DNA from: Streptomyces niphimycinicus
GTDB lineage: Bacteria; Actinomycetota; Actinomycetes; Streptomycetales; Streptomycetaceae
Reading direction: 5' to 3'
DNA length: 64,000 bases
Assembly: GCF_018883605.1 (NCBI RefSeq)
Contig: NZ_JAHLEM010000032.1
Location: 1 to 64,000, forward strand
Under the pieces are notes generated by a model that did not search any database, was not told the origin of the DNA, and was given only the letters and a program-made list of their open reading frames with translations. This document shows positions 28,901 through 38,279 of the stretch, piece after piece. How positions within the stretch are numbered: position 1 is the stretch's first letter; the number at the start of each line of letters is the position of its first letter. The translations under genes were made by a program, and so were the position numbers.

Positions 28901-31900
28901 TGCTGGTCTCGCTGAGCAGGCACCGGGTGATGGCGCCCGATGGGCGGAGCAAGGCGTTCGCCGAGTCGGCGGACGGCATGGGCATCGCGGAGGGCGCCGG
29001 TCTCCTCGTGCTGGAGCGGCTCTCGGACGCGGTCCGCAACGGCCACCAGGTGCTGGCGGTCGTCCGCGGGTCGGCGGTGAACTCCGACGGCGCCTCCAAC
29101 GGGCTCACCGCGCCGAGCGGGCCCGCGCAGCAGCGGGTCATCCGGCAGGCCCTGGCCAACAGCGGTCTCGCGGCGTCCGACGTCGACGTGGTCGAGGCAC
29201 ACGGCACCGGCACCGCACTGGGCGATCCGATCGAAGCACACGCGCTGCTGGCCACCTACGGCCAGGACCGGGGCGACAGCCCGCCGCTGCTGGTCGGCTC
29301 GGTCAAGTCCAACATCGGGCACACACAGGTGGCCGCCGGTGTCGCGGGCGTCATCAAGATGGTGATGGCGCTGCGCCACGGCCAACTGCCGAAGACCCTG
29401 CACGCCGCCGAGCCGTCCTCCCGTATCGCCTGGGACTCGGGCGCGGTCGAGCTGCTGACCGAGGCGGCACCGTGGCCCGAGCTCGGCCGTCCGCGGCGGG
29501 CCGCGGTCTCCGCGTTCGGCATGAGCGGGACCAACGCCCACGCCGTACTGGAGCAGGCCCCGGCGCCCACCGGTCCGGTCCCGGATCCGGTGACCTCCCC
29601 GGTCCCGGACCCGGTGACCTCCCCGGTCCCGGACCCGGTGACCTCCCCGGTCCCGGATCCGGAGTGGGACGGGCCGGTGGCCTGGCCGCTGGCGGGCAAG
29701 TCGGCCGCGGCGCTGCGCGCCCAGGCCGCGAAACTGCTCGCACATCTGGACGCCCACCCGGGGGCGCGCCCGGTGGACATCGGGCATTCCCTGGCCACGA
29801 CCCGTGCCGCCTTCGAGCATCGGGCGGTGCTGGTCGGCCAGGACCCCGTGGCACTGCGCGGCGGCCTGGCGGCCCTGGCCGAGGGCAGCTCGGATCCCGC
29901 GGCGGTGCGCGGCACGGCGCCCGAGCGCGGCCCGGTGGTCTTCGTCTTTCCCGGACAGGACGCGGCATGGGCCCGGATGGCGGCCGAACTGCTCGATGTC
30001 TCGCCCGTCTTCGCCGCGCGCGTCGCCGACTGCGAGGCGGCCCTGGCCCCGTATCTCGACTGGTCGCCCACCGATGTGCTCCGCGGTGAGCCCGGCGCGC
30101 CGCCGATCGAGCGGCGCCCCGATGTGCTCCAGCCCGTGCTGTGGACGGTCATGGTCTCGCTCGCCGCGCTGTGGCGCTCGTTCGGCGTCGAACCCGCCGC
30201 CGTCGTCGGCCACTCCCAGGGCGAGGTGGCCGCCGCCTGCGTCAGCGGCGGCCTGTCGCTGGACGACGGCGCCCGCGTGGTGGCGCTGCGCAGCCGGCTC
30301 ATCCATGAGCGGCTGTCCGGACGCGGCGCGATGATGTCGGCGATGGCATCGCCGGAACGGATCCGGGAGTTGCTGGACGAGGTGTCCGGCGCGGTGTCCA
30401 TCGCGGCGGTCAACGGACCGAAGACGGTGACGCTCTCCGGCGATCCGGCCGCCCTCGACCAGGTCGAGCGCGGTCTGTCCGCCGCCAGGATCATGCGCTG
30501 GCGGCTGGCCGGGGTGGACTTCGCCGCCCACTCGGCGCATATCGACGAGATCGAGGCCGAGTTGCTGGAGCTGCTGGCTCCGGTGCGGCCCCGGCCGTCG
30601 GAGGTGCCGTTCTACTCCACGGTGACCGGGGGCCGCCTCGACACCGAGAAGCTGGACGCCGAGTACTGGTGCCGGAACCTGCGGCAGACCGTGTCCTACG
30701 CCGAGACGATGACCGGTCTCCTGCGCGAGGGCTACGGCGTCATGATCGAGGTCGGCCCCCATCCGGTGCTCGCCGTCGGCACCAGCGAACTCATCGAGAC
30801 CGCGGGCAGCCCGGCGGTCACCCTGGGCACCCTGCGCCGGGACGACGGCGGCTGGGACCGGGTCCTGCGCTCGCTCGGGGAGGCGCACGCCCACGGCGTG
30901 CCCGTCGACTGGACCAGGGCGCTGCCCGGCGGCCGTACGGTGGACCTGCCCACCTACGCCTTCCAGCACGAGTCGTACTGGATCGCCCCGCCCGCCCCCG
31001 CCACCTCGCCGACCGGCACCGCCGCAGCGGCCGACGAGCCGCTGTGGACCGCCGTGGACCAGGGGGACAGCGCCGCCGTCGCCACGCTGATCGGCCTCGA
31101 ACCCGAGAGCAAGGGCGCGCTCGACTCGGTGCTCCCCGCGCTGTCGGCGTGGCGCAGGCGGCAGGACGAGCACACGCTGGCCGGCCGGCGGCGCTACCGG
31201 ACGGTCTGGACACCCCTGCGCGTTCCCACCGGCCCCGCACTGACCGGAACCTGGCTGGTCCTCACCACCGGCTCCATCGACGACACGGATGTGGTGGCCG
31301 CGCTGACCGCACACGGCGCCCAGGCGCGCCGTGTGGTCCTCGACGGGACCCTTACCGGCCCGGAGGCGATGGCCGCACAGCTCGCCGACGTCGGCCTCGA
31401 CCGGGTGGCCGCAGTGGTGTCGCTGCTCGCGGCGGCCGAGGACACGGAGTGCGGCGAACCCGCGCTGCCCGCCGGTCTGGCCCTCAGCGTGTCGCTGGTC
31501 CAGGCGCTGATGGCGGCCGGGGCCGAGGTGCCGCTGTGGACGGTGACCCGCGGCGCGGTCTCCACCGGCCCGGCCGACCCGGTCCGTAATCCGCGGCAGG
31601 CGATGGTCCTCGGACTCGCCACGACCGCGGCCCTGGAGGCACCGTCGCTGCGCGGCGGCCTGGCCGACCTCCCGGAGCGCCTCGACCCCGAGACGGCAGG
31701 GCGGTTCGCCGCGCTGCTTGCGGCGGAACCGGGGGAGGACCAGGCGGCGGTGCGCCCCTCGGGCGTTCTCGTCCGGCGACTGGTGCGGGCACCGGCCCGA
31801 GCCGACTCGCCCGGCACCTGGGCGCCCCGCGGCACGACCCTGATCACCGGCGGCACCGGCGCGCTGGGCAGCCGGGTCGCCCGATGGCTGGCCCGCCAGG

Positions 31901-33753
31901 GCGCCGAGCACCTGGTGCTGATGAACCGGCGTGGCCTCGAGGCACCGGGCGCGGCCGAACTGGTGGCGGAGCTGACCGCCCGGGGGACGACCGTCGAGGT
32001 GGTGGGGTGCGAGCTGACCGACAGGGCGGCCGTGGCCGACGTACTCGACCGGCTCTCGGCGGACGGCCATCCGGTGCGCGCGGTGGTGCACACGGCCGGG
32101 ACGAGCCCGCTGGGCCCGCTCGACACGGCGAGCCCCGACCACTTCGCCGAGGCGCTGCGTACGAAGGTGGTGGGTGCCGCACACCTCGACCAACTGCTCG
32201 ACGACACCGGCCTGGACGCCTTTGTGCTGTTCTCCTCGATCTCCGGCGTCTGGGGCATCGGCCGGCACGCGGCACAGGCGGCGGCCAACGCGTATCCGGA
32301 AGCGCTGGCATCCCAGCGCCGCGCCCGGGGCGCCCACGCGACCGCGATCGCCTTCAGCCCCTGGGAGGAGGCGCGCGGGCCGATGAGCGAGCACGACCGC
32401 GAGCAACTCCTGCGCAGCGGAATGTCCTTCCTCGACGGCGACCTGGCCCTGGCCGGGCTCGCCCAGGCGCTGCATGAACAGGAGACCGCGCTGACGGTCG
32501 CCGACATCGACTGGGACCGCTATCTCCCCGTCATCACCGAGGCCGCCCCCCGCCCGTTCTTCAGCGAGCTGCCGGAGGCGGCGGGGCTCACCGAGCCCGA
32601 ACCCACCGGCGGACCCGGCGACTTCACCGCACGGCTGCGGAGCCTGCCGCCCGCGGAAGCGCGGCGGCTCCTCCTCGACCTGGTGCGCGGCGAGGCCGCG
32701 GTGGCCCTCGGCCACTCATCCGGCGAGGCCATCGAGGAACACTCCGCCTTCCGCGACCACGGCATGGACTCGCTCGCCGCCATCGACCTGCGCAACCGGC
32801 TCGCCGCCGCGCTGGGCACGACACTGCCCAGCACCGTCGTCCTCACCCATCCCACCCCCGCCGACCTGGCCGGTCATCTCCTCGACCACCTCGCCGCGGC
32901 GCCGACGCGGGACCATGACACCGGCGCGGCCCCGACGACCGACCTGGTCACCCGCCTCCACCGCGACGCCGTGCGGACGGGCCGTAGGAACGAGGCCGAA
33001 ACCCTGCTCCTCGACCTCGCCGCCCTCCGGCCCAAGAGCACCGGGCCCATGCCGTCCACCCTGGACCGGCTCACCACCGGCACCTCGGGCACGCGTCTGG
33101 TGTGCGTGGCCCCCATCGTGCCCCTGACCGGGCCCGACACCTACTTCGCCCTGGCCGGGGCGCTCCCCGACACCTGGGACGTCTCCTGCCTGACGCCACC
33201 CGGCTTCGGCACCGACGAGCCACTGCCCGCCACCCGCGATGCCCTCGTCGAAGGGCTGGCCCAAGCGGTGACCGCGAGCACCACCGACCCCCTGATTCTC
33301 CTGGGCACCTCATCCGGCGGCATCCTCGCTCATGAGACCGCCCGCCGTCTCGCGGACCAGGGGGTGCCCGTACGGGCCGTCATCCTCCTGGACACCTACA
33401 TCCTGGAATCCCCCGCCGCCCTCGCCCTCCAACCCCACCTGTGGCACGGCCTGTACGAGCGCGAGCAGCACACCGACGGCTTCACCGCCACCGACCTGTC
33501 CGCCTACGCCTGGACGGAACGGCTCATCCACACCTGGACCCCCGCGCCCACGCCCTTCCCGACCCTGCTGCTGCGCGCCTCGGACCCGCTCACCGCGGCG
33601 CCCGGGGCGGACCCGGTGCCGCCCGACTGGCAGACGGACCTTCCCCACATCACCACCACCCGCACCACTGAGGGCAATCACTTCACCCTCGTCAACCAGC
33701 ACGCACCCACAGCCGCGGGCCACATCACCGACTGGCTCACCGAACTGGGGTGA
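19957..33753 (+). CDS. Three-module type I polyketide synthase with KSQ loading module and thioesterase
   Basis: This 4598-residue modular PKS has the domain order KSQ-AT-ACP / KS-AT-DH-KR-ACP / KS-AT-KR-ACP-TE. Loading KS (about 22-440) has Gln186 (VDTGQSSS) for Cys; AT1 has YASH at 739-742 (methylmalonyl), giving a propionyl starter. ACP1 Ser974. Module 1: KS Cys1195; AT2 HAFH 1757-1760 (malonyl); DH with His1965 in [10 protein letters not shown] and DAALH 2135-2139; KR with LDD 2487-2489 (B-type), Tyr2544, Asn2548; ACP Ser2710. Module 2: KS Cys2947; AT3 Ser3420 with unusual FAAH 3522-3525; KR keeps Ser4094 and Asn4111 but has Gln4107 for Tyr; ACP Ser4272. TE: Ser4452, Asp4479, His4575. Predicted product: 2-methoxy-3-oxohept-4-enoate if AT3 uses methoxymalonyl-ACP. 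GTG 19972 is an alternative start. Confidence 0.93.
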   Translation: MGERTVSRPESISAGRIQPRDAAIAVVGVSCRLPSAQDPARFWQLLTGGQSAVSQVPPGRWSDDGAADSGETGWGAFLDEVDRFDPEFFGISPREARAMDPQQRLALELGWEVLEDAGVLPAEVRGQDTGVFIGVTADDYGVLDRRRGPAAIAHHTLTGLNRSVIANRVSYFLGLRGPSLVVDTGQSSSLVAVHLACESLRRGESATALAGGVQLNLVRDSALAAARLGALSPDGRCFTFDERANGYVRGEGAGMVLLKPLASALADGDEIICVIEGSAVGNDGPGAALTTPDPEGQGAVLAAACRRAGVDPAAVQYVELHGTGTRVGDPVEAAALGAVYGADRAADSPLLVGSAKTNVGHLEGAAGIVGLLKVVLSLRNGELPASLNFEHPNPRIRFDEWHLDVVSATRPWPYRDGRALAGVSSFGMGGTNCHLVVSATEPADMGSEAADGSPVAGGAVPWPLSGRTRDALRAQAARLAAHLTEHERLDPVGVGFSLATTRTAFDHRAVVLAPDRPKALGALAALADGESAPGVVRGVADVEGRTVFVFPGQGSQWAGMGVRLMAESPVFAERLAECAAALAPHVDWSLADVLRQAEGAPSLERVDVVQPASWAVMVSLAAVWRAHGVVPDAVLGHSQGEIAAACVAGALSLEDAARVVALRSQAIARRLSGAGGMLSVALPRAEAEARLGRWDGRVSIAAVNGPGSVVVSGELAALDELLKELAGADVRVRRIAVDYASHSAQVERVREELSAALEGIAPRRADVPFFSTVTGEWLDTTGMDAGYWYRNLRQTVAFEPAVRALLGQGHRAFVEVSSHPVLTSAVQEAIDAADVRALAVGTLRRELGGMDRFLSCLAEAYVRGVPVDWARSFAGADARRVALPTYGFQRERYWLPEPAGGGAVPDAVPAAVAEHVTDPEPESEPEPERAESGASWTRPDLGRLVRTETAVVLGFASAERVNPARSFKELGFDSAMTVELATRLKAATGLRVPNTVLFDHPTPDACADHLATELTTPPTGDASPAPHAVPADDPVVIVGMACRYPGGVNSPEGLWDLVSGEVDAVSDLPADRGWAPEPAATGRAGGFLYDADRFDATLFGISPREAAAMDPQQRLALEMSWEAVERAEIAPSSLHGSRTGVFMGAMAQDYGPRLKDGSGAAEGYLLTGTSPSVLSGRIAYALGLRGPALTVDTACSSSLVAMHLAAQALRNGECALALAGGVTVMSEPGIFVEFARQGGLSPDGRCKAYAEAADGTGWSEGVGVLVLERLSDATRAGHRVLAVLRGSAVNSDGASNGLTAPSGIAQRQVIGQALAGAGLTPSDVDAVEGHGTGTRLGDPIEAQALLAAYGQDRDPDRPLLLGSLKSNIGHTQAAAGVAGVIKMILAIRHGVLPRTLHVDAPSSQVDWSAGAVELLTGPTLWPPAERPRRAGVSSFGISGTNAHVIIEQPPRDRTEETAERPSGAPPSQAGPRSQTGPDVVPEVVPWPVSARGEAALEAQLERLAAFVADTGAAAADIGYSLATTRSELEHRAVLLAATDRTSDGDARPDARPVKVAEGMAGDPGPLALLFAGQGAQRLGMGRELHGRFPVFAAAWDEICALLDGELERPLREAVFGDDAELLNRTEYAQPALFALEVALYRLVESWGTAPDLLLGHSVGEIAAAHVAGVLSLPDACTLVAARGRLMQALPEGGAMVALRATEDEVAALLTGAEDRVGLAAVNGPEAVVVSGAADAVEAIADRFAADGRKATRLRVSHAFHSPLMAPMLDGFRAVVEGLAFGEPRIPIVSTVTGERIAAERIRTPDYWVRHVRMTVRFADAVGAAARAGAHTFLELGPDATLSVLAQDALPDAVGVEAVPLLGKDRGEESTALAAAARLYVRGVPVRWAELFTGTGARRVALPTYAFQRERYWTAPIGNTSAGAVPAGLGGVDHPLLGAVVELPETGGLLCTGLLSVAAQPWLADHVVAGRVTFPGAGFIELAVRAGDEVGCGLIEELTLDAPLVLPGQDDDGVRIQVALGGPGDGGRRTLAIYARPADTPDAPWTRHATGTLAPGTPGTGADVGAASAWPPADAVPVDLDDFHERRREAGLAHGPSFRAVRAVWRAGDEVLAEVVLPEHLADEADAFRLHPALLDAALHIASSAGPDDGRSAPARSEVSTWSGVSLHAVGASVLRVRLRATGEDTVTLGAVDTEGHPVVSARTLTLRTPDVHTSEAMASRPLLRLDWLPAPVPDTSGHGDPVSAGEALLVAVAAPDGVPVPEAVRIVTASVLDTLRHHLNDDDTDGTGGSRPARVVFVTRGAVATTPDTAPDAVAAAVWGLVRSARQESPDRFVLLDLDPAETGDPVSAAAGTLRAALDCDEPELAVRAGELLIPRLASVGAPDPSAPGTVWGGDGTVLITGGLGGLGALMARHLVAAHGVRHLVLAGRRGADTEGADALVAELTGQGARVTAAACDVSDRAAVAALLAAIPAEHPLTGVVHAAGVLDDGLIGALTPDRLDTVFRPKLDGAWHLHELTRDHGLTAFVVFSSVFGVLGNAGQAAYTAANAFLDALARRRTAEGLAGLSIGWGLWPRSGGMSAGLSAAQLRRIAAAGLPTLTVEEGLACFDAAAAVGEASLVATRVDRAALRARDTVPAVLRGLVPVGAVRRAAATGGGSGPTAGPLTGLTADRARDTLLQLVREQVGAVLGLAGPAAAGGGRTFKDMGFDSLTAGQLRNSLRKRTGLSLPSTLIYDHPTPEALAGHLWAELGGEADERRGSAAPAAITAGGPAAGMGDPEPIAIIGMSCRFPGGVRSPEQLWELLTEGTDAISPLPADRGWDAGAYHPDPERTGTTYSAAGGFVDGVGEFDAAFFGISPREAVSMDPQQRMLLELTWEAFERAGIDPASLRSSMTGTFVSATAQSYGTGVSADSDGYQLTGTLPSVLSGRLAYLFDLHGPTVTVDTACSASLVALHMACQSLRSGESTLALAGGATVLTGPDLLVSLSRHRVMAPDGRSKAFAESADGMGIAEGAGLLVLERLSDAVRNGHQVLAVVRGSAVNSDGASNGLTAPSGPAQQRVIRQALANSGLAASDVDVVEAHGTGTALGDPIEAHALLATYGQDRGDSPPLLVGSVKSNIGHTQVAAGVAGVIKMVMALRHGQLPKTLHAAEPSSRIAWDSGAVELLTEAAPWPELGRPRRAAVSAFGMSGTNAHAVLEQAPAPTGPVPDPVTSPVPDPVTSPVPDPVTSPVPDPEWDGPVAWPLAGKSAAALRAQAAKLLAHLDAHPGARPVDIGHSLATTRAAFEHRAVLVGQDPVALRGGLAALAEGSSDPAAVRGTAPERGPVVFVFPGQDAAWARMAAELLDVSPVFAARVADCEAALAPYLDWSPTDVLRGEPGAPPIERRPDVLQPVLWTVMVSLAALWRSFGVEPAAVVGHSQGEVAAACVSGGLSLDDGARVVALRSRLIHERLSGRGAMMSAMASPERIRELLDEVSGAVSIAAVNGPKTVTLSGDPAALDQVERGLSAARIMRWRLAGVDFAAHSAHIDEIEAELLELLAPVRPRPSEVPFYSTVTGGRLDTEKLDAEYWCRNLRQTVSYAETMTGLLREGYGVMIEVGPHPVLAVGTSELIETAGSPAVTLGTLRRDDGGWDRVLRSLGEAHAHGVPVDWTRALPGGRTVDLPTYAFQHESYWIAPPAPATSPTGTAAAADEPLWTAVDQGDSAAVATLIGLEPESKGALDSVLPALSAWRRRQDEHTLAGRRRYRTVWTPLRVPTGPALTGTWLVLTTGSIDDTDVVAALTAHGAQARRVVLDGTLTGPEAMAAQLADVGLDRVAAVVSLLAAAEDTECGEPALPAGLALSVSLVQALMAAGAEVPLWTVTRGAVSTGPADPVRNPRQAMVLGLATTAALEAPSLRGGLADLPERLDPETAGRFAALLAAEPGEDQAAVRPSGVLVRRLVRAPARADSPGTWAPRGTTLITGGTGALGSRVARWLARQGAEHLVLMNRRGLEAPGAAELVAELTARGTTVEVVGCELTDRAAVADVLDRLSADGHPVRAVVHTAGTSPLGPLDTASPDHFAEALRTKVVGAAHLDQLLDDTGLDAFVLFSSISGVWGIGRHAAQAAANAYPEALASQRRARGAHATAIAFSPWEEARGPMSEHDREQLLRSGMSFLDGDLALAGLAQALHEQETALTVADIDWDRYLPVITEAAPRPFFSELPEAAGLTEPEPTGGPGDFTARLRSLPPAEARRLLLDLVRGEAAVALGHSSGEAIEEHSAFRDHGMDSLAAIDLRNRLAAALGTTLPSTVVLTHPTPADLAGHLLDHLAAAPTRDHDTGAAPTTDLVTRLHRDAVRTGRRNEAETLLLDLAALRPKSTGPMPSTLDRLTTGTSGTRLVCVAPIVPLTGPDTYFALAGALPDTWDVSCLTPPGFGTDEPLPATRDALVEGLAQAVTASTTDPLILLGTSSGGILAHETARRLADQGVPVRAVILLDTYILESPAALALQPHLWHGLYEREQHTDGFTATDLSAYAWTERLIHTWTPAPTPFPTLLLRASDPLTAAPGADPVPPDWQTDLPHITTTRTTEGNHFTLVNQHAPTAAGHITDWLTELG
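29575..29664 (+). repeat. 24-bp tandem repeat, 3.75 copies, in the PKS KS-AT linker
   Basis: The unit begins CCGGTCCCGGAYCCGGTGAC and repeats from 29575, 29599, 29623 and 29647. It codes PVPDPVTS three times then PVPDPE, lengthening the linker between KS and AT of module 2. In-frame, seen directly. Confidence 0.95.
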
Positions 33754-33766
33754 ACGGCCTCTCCGG

Positions 33767-33796
33767 GCGGGGACGGGGGCCGGCCCCCGTCCCCGC
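33767..33796. terminator. 30-bp perfect palindrome after the PKS
   Basis: GCGGGGACGGGGGCC followed directly by its complement GGCCCCCGTCCCCGC, 13 bp after the PKS stop. A 15-bp, all but loopless G+C stem, most likely terminating the PKS transcript before the next promoter block at 33798. Confidence 0.8.
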
Positions 33797-33797
33797 C

Positions 33798-33947
33798 TGT
33801 GGTGCGTACGCACCAGGACAGGCGCGTGGCTGGTCCGGGTGCACCAGGCGAAGACGGCGGCGGGAGACGATGCCCGGCGGGGCGCCGGAAGGGAGGGTTG
33901 GAATGCGCGCGAATCCCGCGCATTCCCCTTGCCTGACGGTGTCTGGA
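33798..33947 (+). promoter_or_regulatory. Shared 150-bp control block, copy 1 (upstream of MMPL exporter)
   Basis: This block matches the reverse complement of about 40944-41095 with roughly a dozen differences over 150 bp. It contains the perfect 16-bp palindrome TGGTGCGTACGCACCA (33800-33815) and the inverted repeat GGAATGCGCG / CGCGCATTCC (33900-33909 / 33917-33926). The second repeat ends 32 bases before the exporter's GTG. Similarity stops just past GGTGTCTGGA, before both coding regions. A common regulator binding both exporter promoters is the simplest reading. Confidence 0.75.
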
Positions 33948-34016
33948 GTGATCTACAGGTGGCGACATTTCTTTACCGGATCGGACGGTGGGCCTTCCGG
34001 CGGCGCCGGCTCGTAG
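33903..34016 (+). CDS. Possible leader peptide overlapping the MMPL start
   Basis: A strong SD (GGGAGGG, 33891-33897) stands five bases before ATG 33903, opening a 37-codon frame that begins MRANPAHSPCLTVSG and overruns the GTG start of the MMPL gene in another frame. The second block has the same SD and ATG with MRVNLAHPPCPTVSG, there in frame with the MFS gene. Four of the 15 residues differ, so selection on the peptide sequence is doubtful, but translation from this SD is likely and could set translation of the exporter. Confidence 0.4.
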   Translation: MRANPAHSPCLTVSGVIYRWRHFFTGSDGGPSGGAGS

Positions 34017-36217
34017 GCGGTCTGTGGCTGGGCGCCCTGGTGCTGGCCCTGGCCGCCGCCGCGATGGCACCGGAAGGGGAGGAAGAGGACCTCTCCATGC
34101 CCGGCACCGAATCACAGAAGGCGTTCGACCTGCTGGACGAGCGCTTCCCGGAGAGCAACTCCCAGGGCGCCGAGGCCCGTTTGGTCTTCCGGGCCCCGGA
34201 CGGGCAGCGGGTGACGGCCAGGGAGAACAAGGCGGCCGTCCAGGACACGCTCGGCTCGCTGGACGGGGGCGACCAGGTCGCCTCGGCCACCGACCCCTTT
34301 GAGAGCGGCGAGGTCAGCGAGGACGGCACCATCGCCTTCTCCACGATCACCTACACCGAGGGCGCAGTCGACCTGACCGAGTCGACCAAGAGCGCCCTCG
34401 AGGACGCCGCGGACAAGGCCCGGGACGCCGGGCTGACCGTCGAGGTCGGCGGCTCGGCCCTGGACTCGGAAGAGGAACCGGGCGGTACGACGGAACTCAT
34501 CGGCGTGGCGGTGGCGGCCGTGGTGCTGGTCCTCGCCCTCGGGTCGCTGGTCGCGGCCGGACTCTCGCTGCTGACCGCCCTCTTGGGCGTGGCCATCGCC
34601 TTCGGACTGGTCTCCGCGCTGGCCGCGCCGCTGGGCCTGACGTCCACCGTCGCCATCCTGGCGCTGATGCTGGGCCTGGCGGTCGGCATCGACTACGCAC
34701 TCTTCATCACCTCCCGCTTCCGCGACGAATGCGCCCAGGGCAGCGAGCCGGAGGAGGCCGCCGGCCGGGCGGTGGGCACGGCCGGATCCGCCGTCGTCTT
34801 CGCCGGGGCGACCGTCTTCATCGCCCTGGTCGGGCTGGGGGTCGTCGGAATCCCCGAACTCACCAAGATGGGCATGGGCGGCGCGGGCGCCGTGGCCCTG
34901 GCCGTACTCGTCGCACTGACCCTGGTCCCCGCGCTGTTCGGCCTCTTCGGCCGCCGGATCCTGCCCCGCGCCCTGCGCAAGGCCACCTCGGATCGCTGGT
35001 CGGGAAGCGAGCGCCAGCACGCGGCGCCCACCGCGGCCGGCCGGGCCGGGCTCAGCACCCGCTGGGCGCGGTTCGTACTGCGCCGGCCGGTGGCCGTGCT
35101 GATGGTCGCCGGACTCGGGCTCGGCGCCGTCGCCCTGCCGGCCCTGAGCCTCGAACTCGGGCTGCCCGGAGACGAGTCCAAGTCGGTGGAGACCACCCAG
35201 CGCCGCGCCTACGACCTGCTGTCGGAAGGCTTCGGCCCCGGCTTCAACGGCCCGTTGACCGTGGTCGTGGACACCTCGAAGTCCGCGGACACCCGGGCCG
35301 TCACCAACCAGGTCGTCAAGACCGTACGGGGACTGGACGGGGTCGCCTCGGTCGGTGATCCGGTGCTCAGCCGGACCAAGGACACCGCCGTCCTCACCGC
35401 CGTCCCCAAGACCGCGCCGAACAGCGGCGAGACCAAGGATCTGGTGAACGCGATCCGGGGCGCGGTCTCCGGCGTCGAGGCGGACACGGGCGCCACCATC
35501 CTGGTGACCGGCAACACCGCGATGAACATCGACATCTCCGAAGCCATGTCCGACGCCCTCATCCCCTATCTGACCGTGGTCATCGGCCTGGCGGTGCTTC
35601 TGCTGCTGGTGGTCTTCCGCTCGGTCCTGGTCCCGGTCAAGGCCGCGCTCGGCTTCCTGCTGTCGGTGGGTGCCGCCTTCGGTGTCCTCGTCGCCGTCTT
35701 CCAGTGGGGCTGGGCGGCGGACCTGCTCGGCATCGAGCAGACCGGACCGGTCATGTCGCTGATGCCGATCCTCATCATCGGCATCGTGTTCGGCCTCGCC
35801 ATGGACTACGAGGTCTTCCTCCTCACCCGGATGCGGGAGGCGCATGTCCATGGCGCGTCCCCCGGCGAGGCGATCGTGGGCGGTTTCCGGCACAGCGGAC
35901 GGGTGGTGGCCGCGGCGGCGATCATCATGATCAGCGTGTTCGCCGGATTCGTCGGGATGAGCAGCCCGACCATCCAGACGATGGGCGTCGGCCTGGCCGC
36001 CGCCGTCCTCTTCGACGCCTTCGTGGTCCGGATGGCGATCGTGCCCGCGGTTCTGGCACTGCTCGGCCACCGGGCCTGGTGGCTGCCCCGTATCCTCGAC
36101 CGTGTGCTGCCGAATGTGGATATCGAGGGTGAGGCCCTGACCAAGCATGTCCCGGCCTCCGCGACCGTGCCGGACACAGCGGTTCCGCCGCTCCCCGCCG
36201 GCCGGTACCAGGGCTGA
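33959..36217 (+). CDS. MMPL-family RND exporter
   Basis: This 752-residue membrane transporter of the MMPL type has an N-terminal segment (WAFRRRRLVGGLWLGALVLA), a large extracytoplasmic loop, five to six helices including VGIDYALFITSRFRDE, then the same plan repeated with GLAMDYEVFLLTRMREAH. The GxDY-type motifs in both halves are the proton-relay signature. MMPL proteins export lipids, polyketides and toxic compounds. It sits 205 bp after the PKS and starts the transporter/two-component operon, so export of or protection from the PKS product is plausible. GTG 33959 is the only sensible start in frame; its SD (GGAG, 11 bases) is weak. Confidence 0.9.
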   Translation: MATFLYRIGRWAFRRRRLVGGLWLGALVLALAAAAMAPEGEEEDLSMPGTESQKAFDLLDERFPESNSQGAEARLVFRAPDGQRVTARENKAAVQDTLGSLDGGDQVASATDPFESGEVSEDGTIAFSTITYTEGAVDLTESTKSALEDAADKARDAGLTVEVGGSALDSEEEPGGTTELIGVAVAAVVLVLALGSLVAAGLSLLTALLGVAIAFGLVSALAAPLGLTSTVAILALMLGLAVGIDYALFITSRFRDECAQGSEPEEAAGRAVGTAGSAVVFAGATVFIALVGLGVVGIPELTKMGMGGAGAVALAVLVALTLVPALFGLFGRRILPRALRKATSDRWSGSERQHAAPTAAGRAGLSTRWARFVLRRPVAVLMVAGLGLGAVALPALSLELGLPGDESKSVETTQRRAYDLLSEGFGPGFNGPLTVVVDTSKSADTRAVTNQVVKTVRGLDGVASVGDPVLSRTKDTAVLTAVPKTAPNSGETKDLVNAIRGAVSGVEADTGATILVTGNTAMNIDISEAMSDALIPYLTVVIGLAVLLLLVVFRSVLVPVKAALGFLLSVGAAFGVLVAVFQWGWAADLLGIEQTGPVMSLMPILIIGIVFGLAMDYEVFLLTRMREAHVHGASPGEAIVGGFRHSGRVVAAAAIIMISVFAGFVGMSSPTIQTMGVGLAAAVLFDAFVVRMAIVPAVLALLGHRAWWLPRILDRVLPNVDIEGEALTKHVPASATVPDTAVPPLPAGRYQG

Positions 36218-36224
36218 GCCGGCC

Positions 36225-37580
36225 ATGACGAACACAGGTGGCGGTGGCCCGCGATCACGCGGCATGTGGTGGCGGGAGGGAGCGATCACCGCGGCGGCGT
36301 TCGCGCTCTGTCTGCTCGGCGGCGCGCTGAAGGAAGACGGCAGCACGCTGTCACTGCCGCCCGCCGCCGCCTATCTCATCGCCGTGGTGTCCTGTGCCGT
36401 GCTGCCGGTGCGGCACCGGGCGCCCCTGGCCGCCATGGCGGTCACCACCGCGAGCGGTGTGCTGGTGCCGTTCTCGGGCCTGCTGCTGAGCCCGCTCATC
36501 GTGGCCCCCGCCGTGATCACCGCCTACTCGCTCACCGCGCGCACCGAACGGCACGCGACGAGCGCGGTGTCGCTCACCTCCCTGGCGCTGCTGGTCGCCT
36601 CCGTCCCTCTGTTCGGGGCCCTCTCGTGGAAGGACGCGAGCAGGGTGGCGGCGGTGGCGGCGTTCCCGCTGGTGGCCGCCGTACTCGGGCACGCGGTGTA
36701 CAGCCGGCGGGCCTATCTGGCGGCCATGGAGGAGCGGGCCCAGCGGGCCGAGAAGAGCCGGGAGAGCGAGGCGCGCCGGAGAGTGGCCGACGAGCGGGTG
36801 CGCATCGCCCGGGAACTGCACGACCTGGTGGCCCATCAGATCACCCTGGCCAACGCGCAGGCATCGGTCGCCGCCCACCTCTTCGACGCCCGCCCGGAGC
36901 AGACCCGTAAGAGCCTGACGGAGCTCGTCGAGACCACCGGCCACGCACTGGACGAACTGCGGGCCACGGTCGGCCTGTTGCGCCAGTCCGGGGACGCGCC
37001 CACGCCCGGCGACCCGGCGCCCGGGCTGTCCCGGCTTCCCACCCTCCTCGAGTCCTTCCGCCGCGCGGGTCTGGAGGTGTCGGTGCACCAGGAGGGCACG
37101 GCCAGGCCGCTGTCGCCGGGAGTGGACCTCACCGCCTACCGCATCGTCCAGGAGGCGTTGACCAACGTGACCAAGCACGCCGGTAGCGGCAGCGCCCGGG
37201 TGGGCCTGGCCTGGAACCGCGATCGCGTGACCATCACCGTCGCCGATGACGGAAGGGACGCCCGTACGGGACCGAACGCGGTCACGGGACGAGGTGTGCC
37301 CGCGATGCCGGAGCGTCCGCCCGGTTACGGTCTGATCGGGATGCGGGAGCGCGCCACCGCGGTCGGGGGACACCTCTTCGCGGGCAAGCGCCCGGAGGGC
37401 GGGTTCCTCGTCTCCACCGAGCTGCCCCTCCCGCCCGCCAAGGACCCGACGCGGACGACGGACGGAGCGACCACCATCGAGGGACGGATGGCCGACGCGG
37501 CGACAGACGACGGACGCACCGGCGACGTGCGGACAGACGACGTACGGACCGGCTACGGAGAGGCGGGGAATGCGCCGTGA
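36225..37580 (+). CDS. Sensor histidine kinase (NarL-partner type)
   Basis: This 451-residue HisKA_3-type kinase has about five to six transmembrane segments in the first 160 residues, a coiled linker (EERAQRAEKSRESEARRRVA), then RIARELHDLVAHQITLANAQ with phospho-acceptor His199. The ATPase domain shows YRIVQEALTNVTKHAG, TITVADDGR and GYGLIGMRERATAVGG. The signal is probably sensed in the membrane. It begins 7 bases after the MMPL gene and overlaps the response regulator by 4 bases, so the three form one operon. The C-terminal tail carries short degenerate repeats (DDGRTGDVRTDDVRTG). Confidence 0.93.
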   Translation: MTNTGGGGPRSRGMWWREGAITAAAFALCLLGGALKEDGSTLSLPPAAAYLIAVVSCAVLPVRHRAPLAAMAVTTASGVLVPFSGLLLSPLIVAPAVITAYSLTARTERHATSAVSLTSLALLVASVPLFGALSWKDASRVAAVAAFPLVAAVLGHAVYSRRAYLAAMEERAQRAEKSRESEARRRVADERVRIARELHDLVAHQITLANAQASVAAHLFDARPEQTRKSLTELVETTGHALDELRATVGLLRQSGDAPTPGDPAPGLSRLPTLLESFRRAGLEVSVHQEGTARPLSPGVDLTAYRIVQEALTNVTKHAGSGSARVGLAWNRDRVTITVADDGRDARTGPNAVTGRGVPAMPERPPGYGLIGMRERATAVGGHLFAGKRPEGGFLVSTELPLPPAKDPTRTTDGATTIEGRMADAATDDGRTGDVRTDDVRTGYGEAGNAP

Positions 37581-38272
37581 CGCTCCGAGTGCTGCTCGCC
37601 GACGATCAGGCCCTGCTGCGCGGGGCCTTCCGGCTGCTTCTCGACTCCGCCGACGACATCACCGTGATCGGCGAGGCCGCCGACGGCAGGGAGGCGGTCA
37701 GACTCACCCGGCAACTGCGCCCGGACGTGGTGCTCATGGACATCCGCATGCCCGAGGTGGACGGTCTCGCCGCCACCACGGAGATCTGCGCGGACCCGGA
37801 ACTGCGCGCCAGCCGCATCCTCATCCTCACCACCTACGAGACCGACGAGTACGTGGCGCAGGCGCTGCGCGCGGGGGCCGGCGGCTTCATCGGCAAGGGC
37901 ATCGGGGCCGAGGATCTGCTGGCCGCCGTGCGGACGATCGCCGACGGCGACACGCTGCTGTCCCCCGCCGCGACCCGCTCCCTGGTCGCCCGTTTCCTGG
38001 CCACACCGGCCGACGCCCCGCCGCGCCACGCCGAACGGCTCGCCGTGCTCACCCCGCGCGAACGCGAGATGGTGGCGCTGGTGGCCACCGGCCTGTCCAA
38101 CCAGGAGATCGCCGAGCAGATGTTCCTCAGCCCCTTCACCGTCCGCGCCCATGTGCAGCGCGCCATGACGAAGCTGGAGGCCCGCGACCGGGCCCAACTC
38201 GTCGTCATCGCCTACCGGACGGGCCTGGCCCACGCCGCCCCCGACGGCGACGGGGCCGACCCCCTGTCGTAG
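37577..38272 (+). CDS. LuxR/NarL-family response regulator
   Basis: This 231-residue response regulator has the receiver pattern LLADDQALLRG, phospho-acceptor Asp55 in VVLMDIRMPEVDG, and Thr/Lys positions in ILILTTYETDEYV and GFIGKGI. A C-terminal LuxR-type helix-turn-helix follows (LTPREREMVALVATGLSNQE, IAEQMFLSPFTVRAHVQRAM). It is the partner of the kinase just upstream (GTGA overlap). Candidate targets are the MMPL promoter block at 33.8 kb and its twin at 41 kb. It ends 7 bp before the convergent FAD monooxygenase gene. Confidence 0.93.
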   Translation: MTLRVLLADDQALLRGAFRLLLDSADDITVIGEAADGREAVRLTRQLRPDVVLMDIRMPEVDGLAATTEICADPELRASRILILTTYETDEYVAQALRAGAGGFIGKGIGAEDLLAAVRTIADGDTLLSPAATRSLVARFLATPADAPPRHAERLAVLTPREREMVALVATGLSNQEIAEQMFLSPFTVRAHVQRAMTKLEARDRAQLVVIAYRTGLAHAAPDGDGADPLS

Positions 38273-38279
38273 TCCGAGG

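Noticed and set aside
20116-32715. Very long open frames on the minus strand opposite the PKS (20116-24147 and 24889-32715)
   Set aside because: They mirror the PKS codons; translations are Arg/Gly/His-rich without domains. Typical high-G+C antisense shadows.
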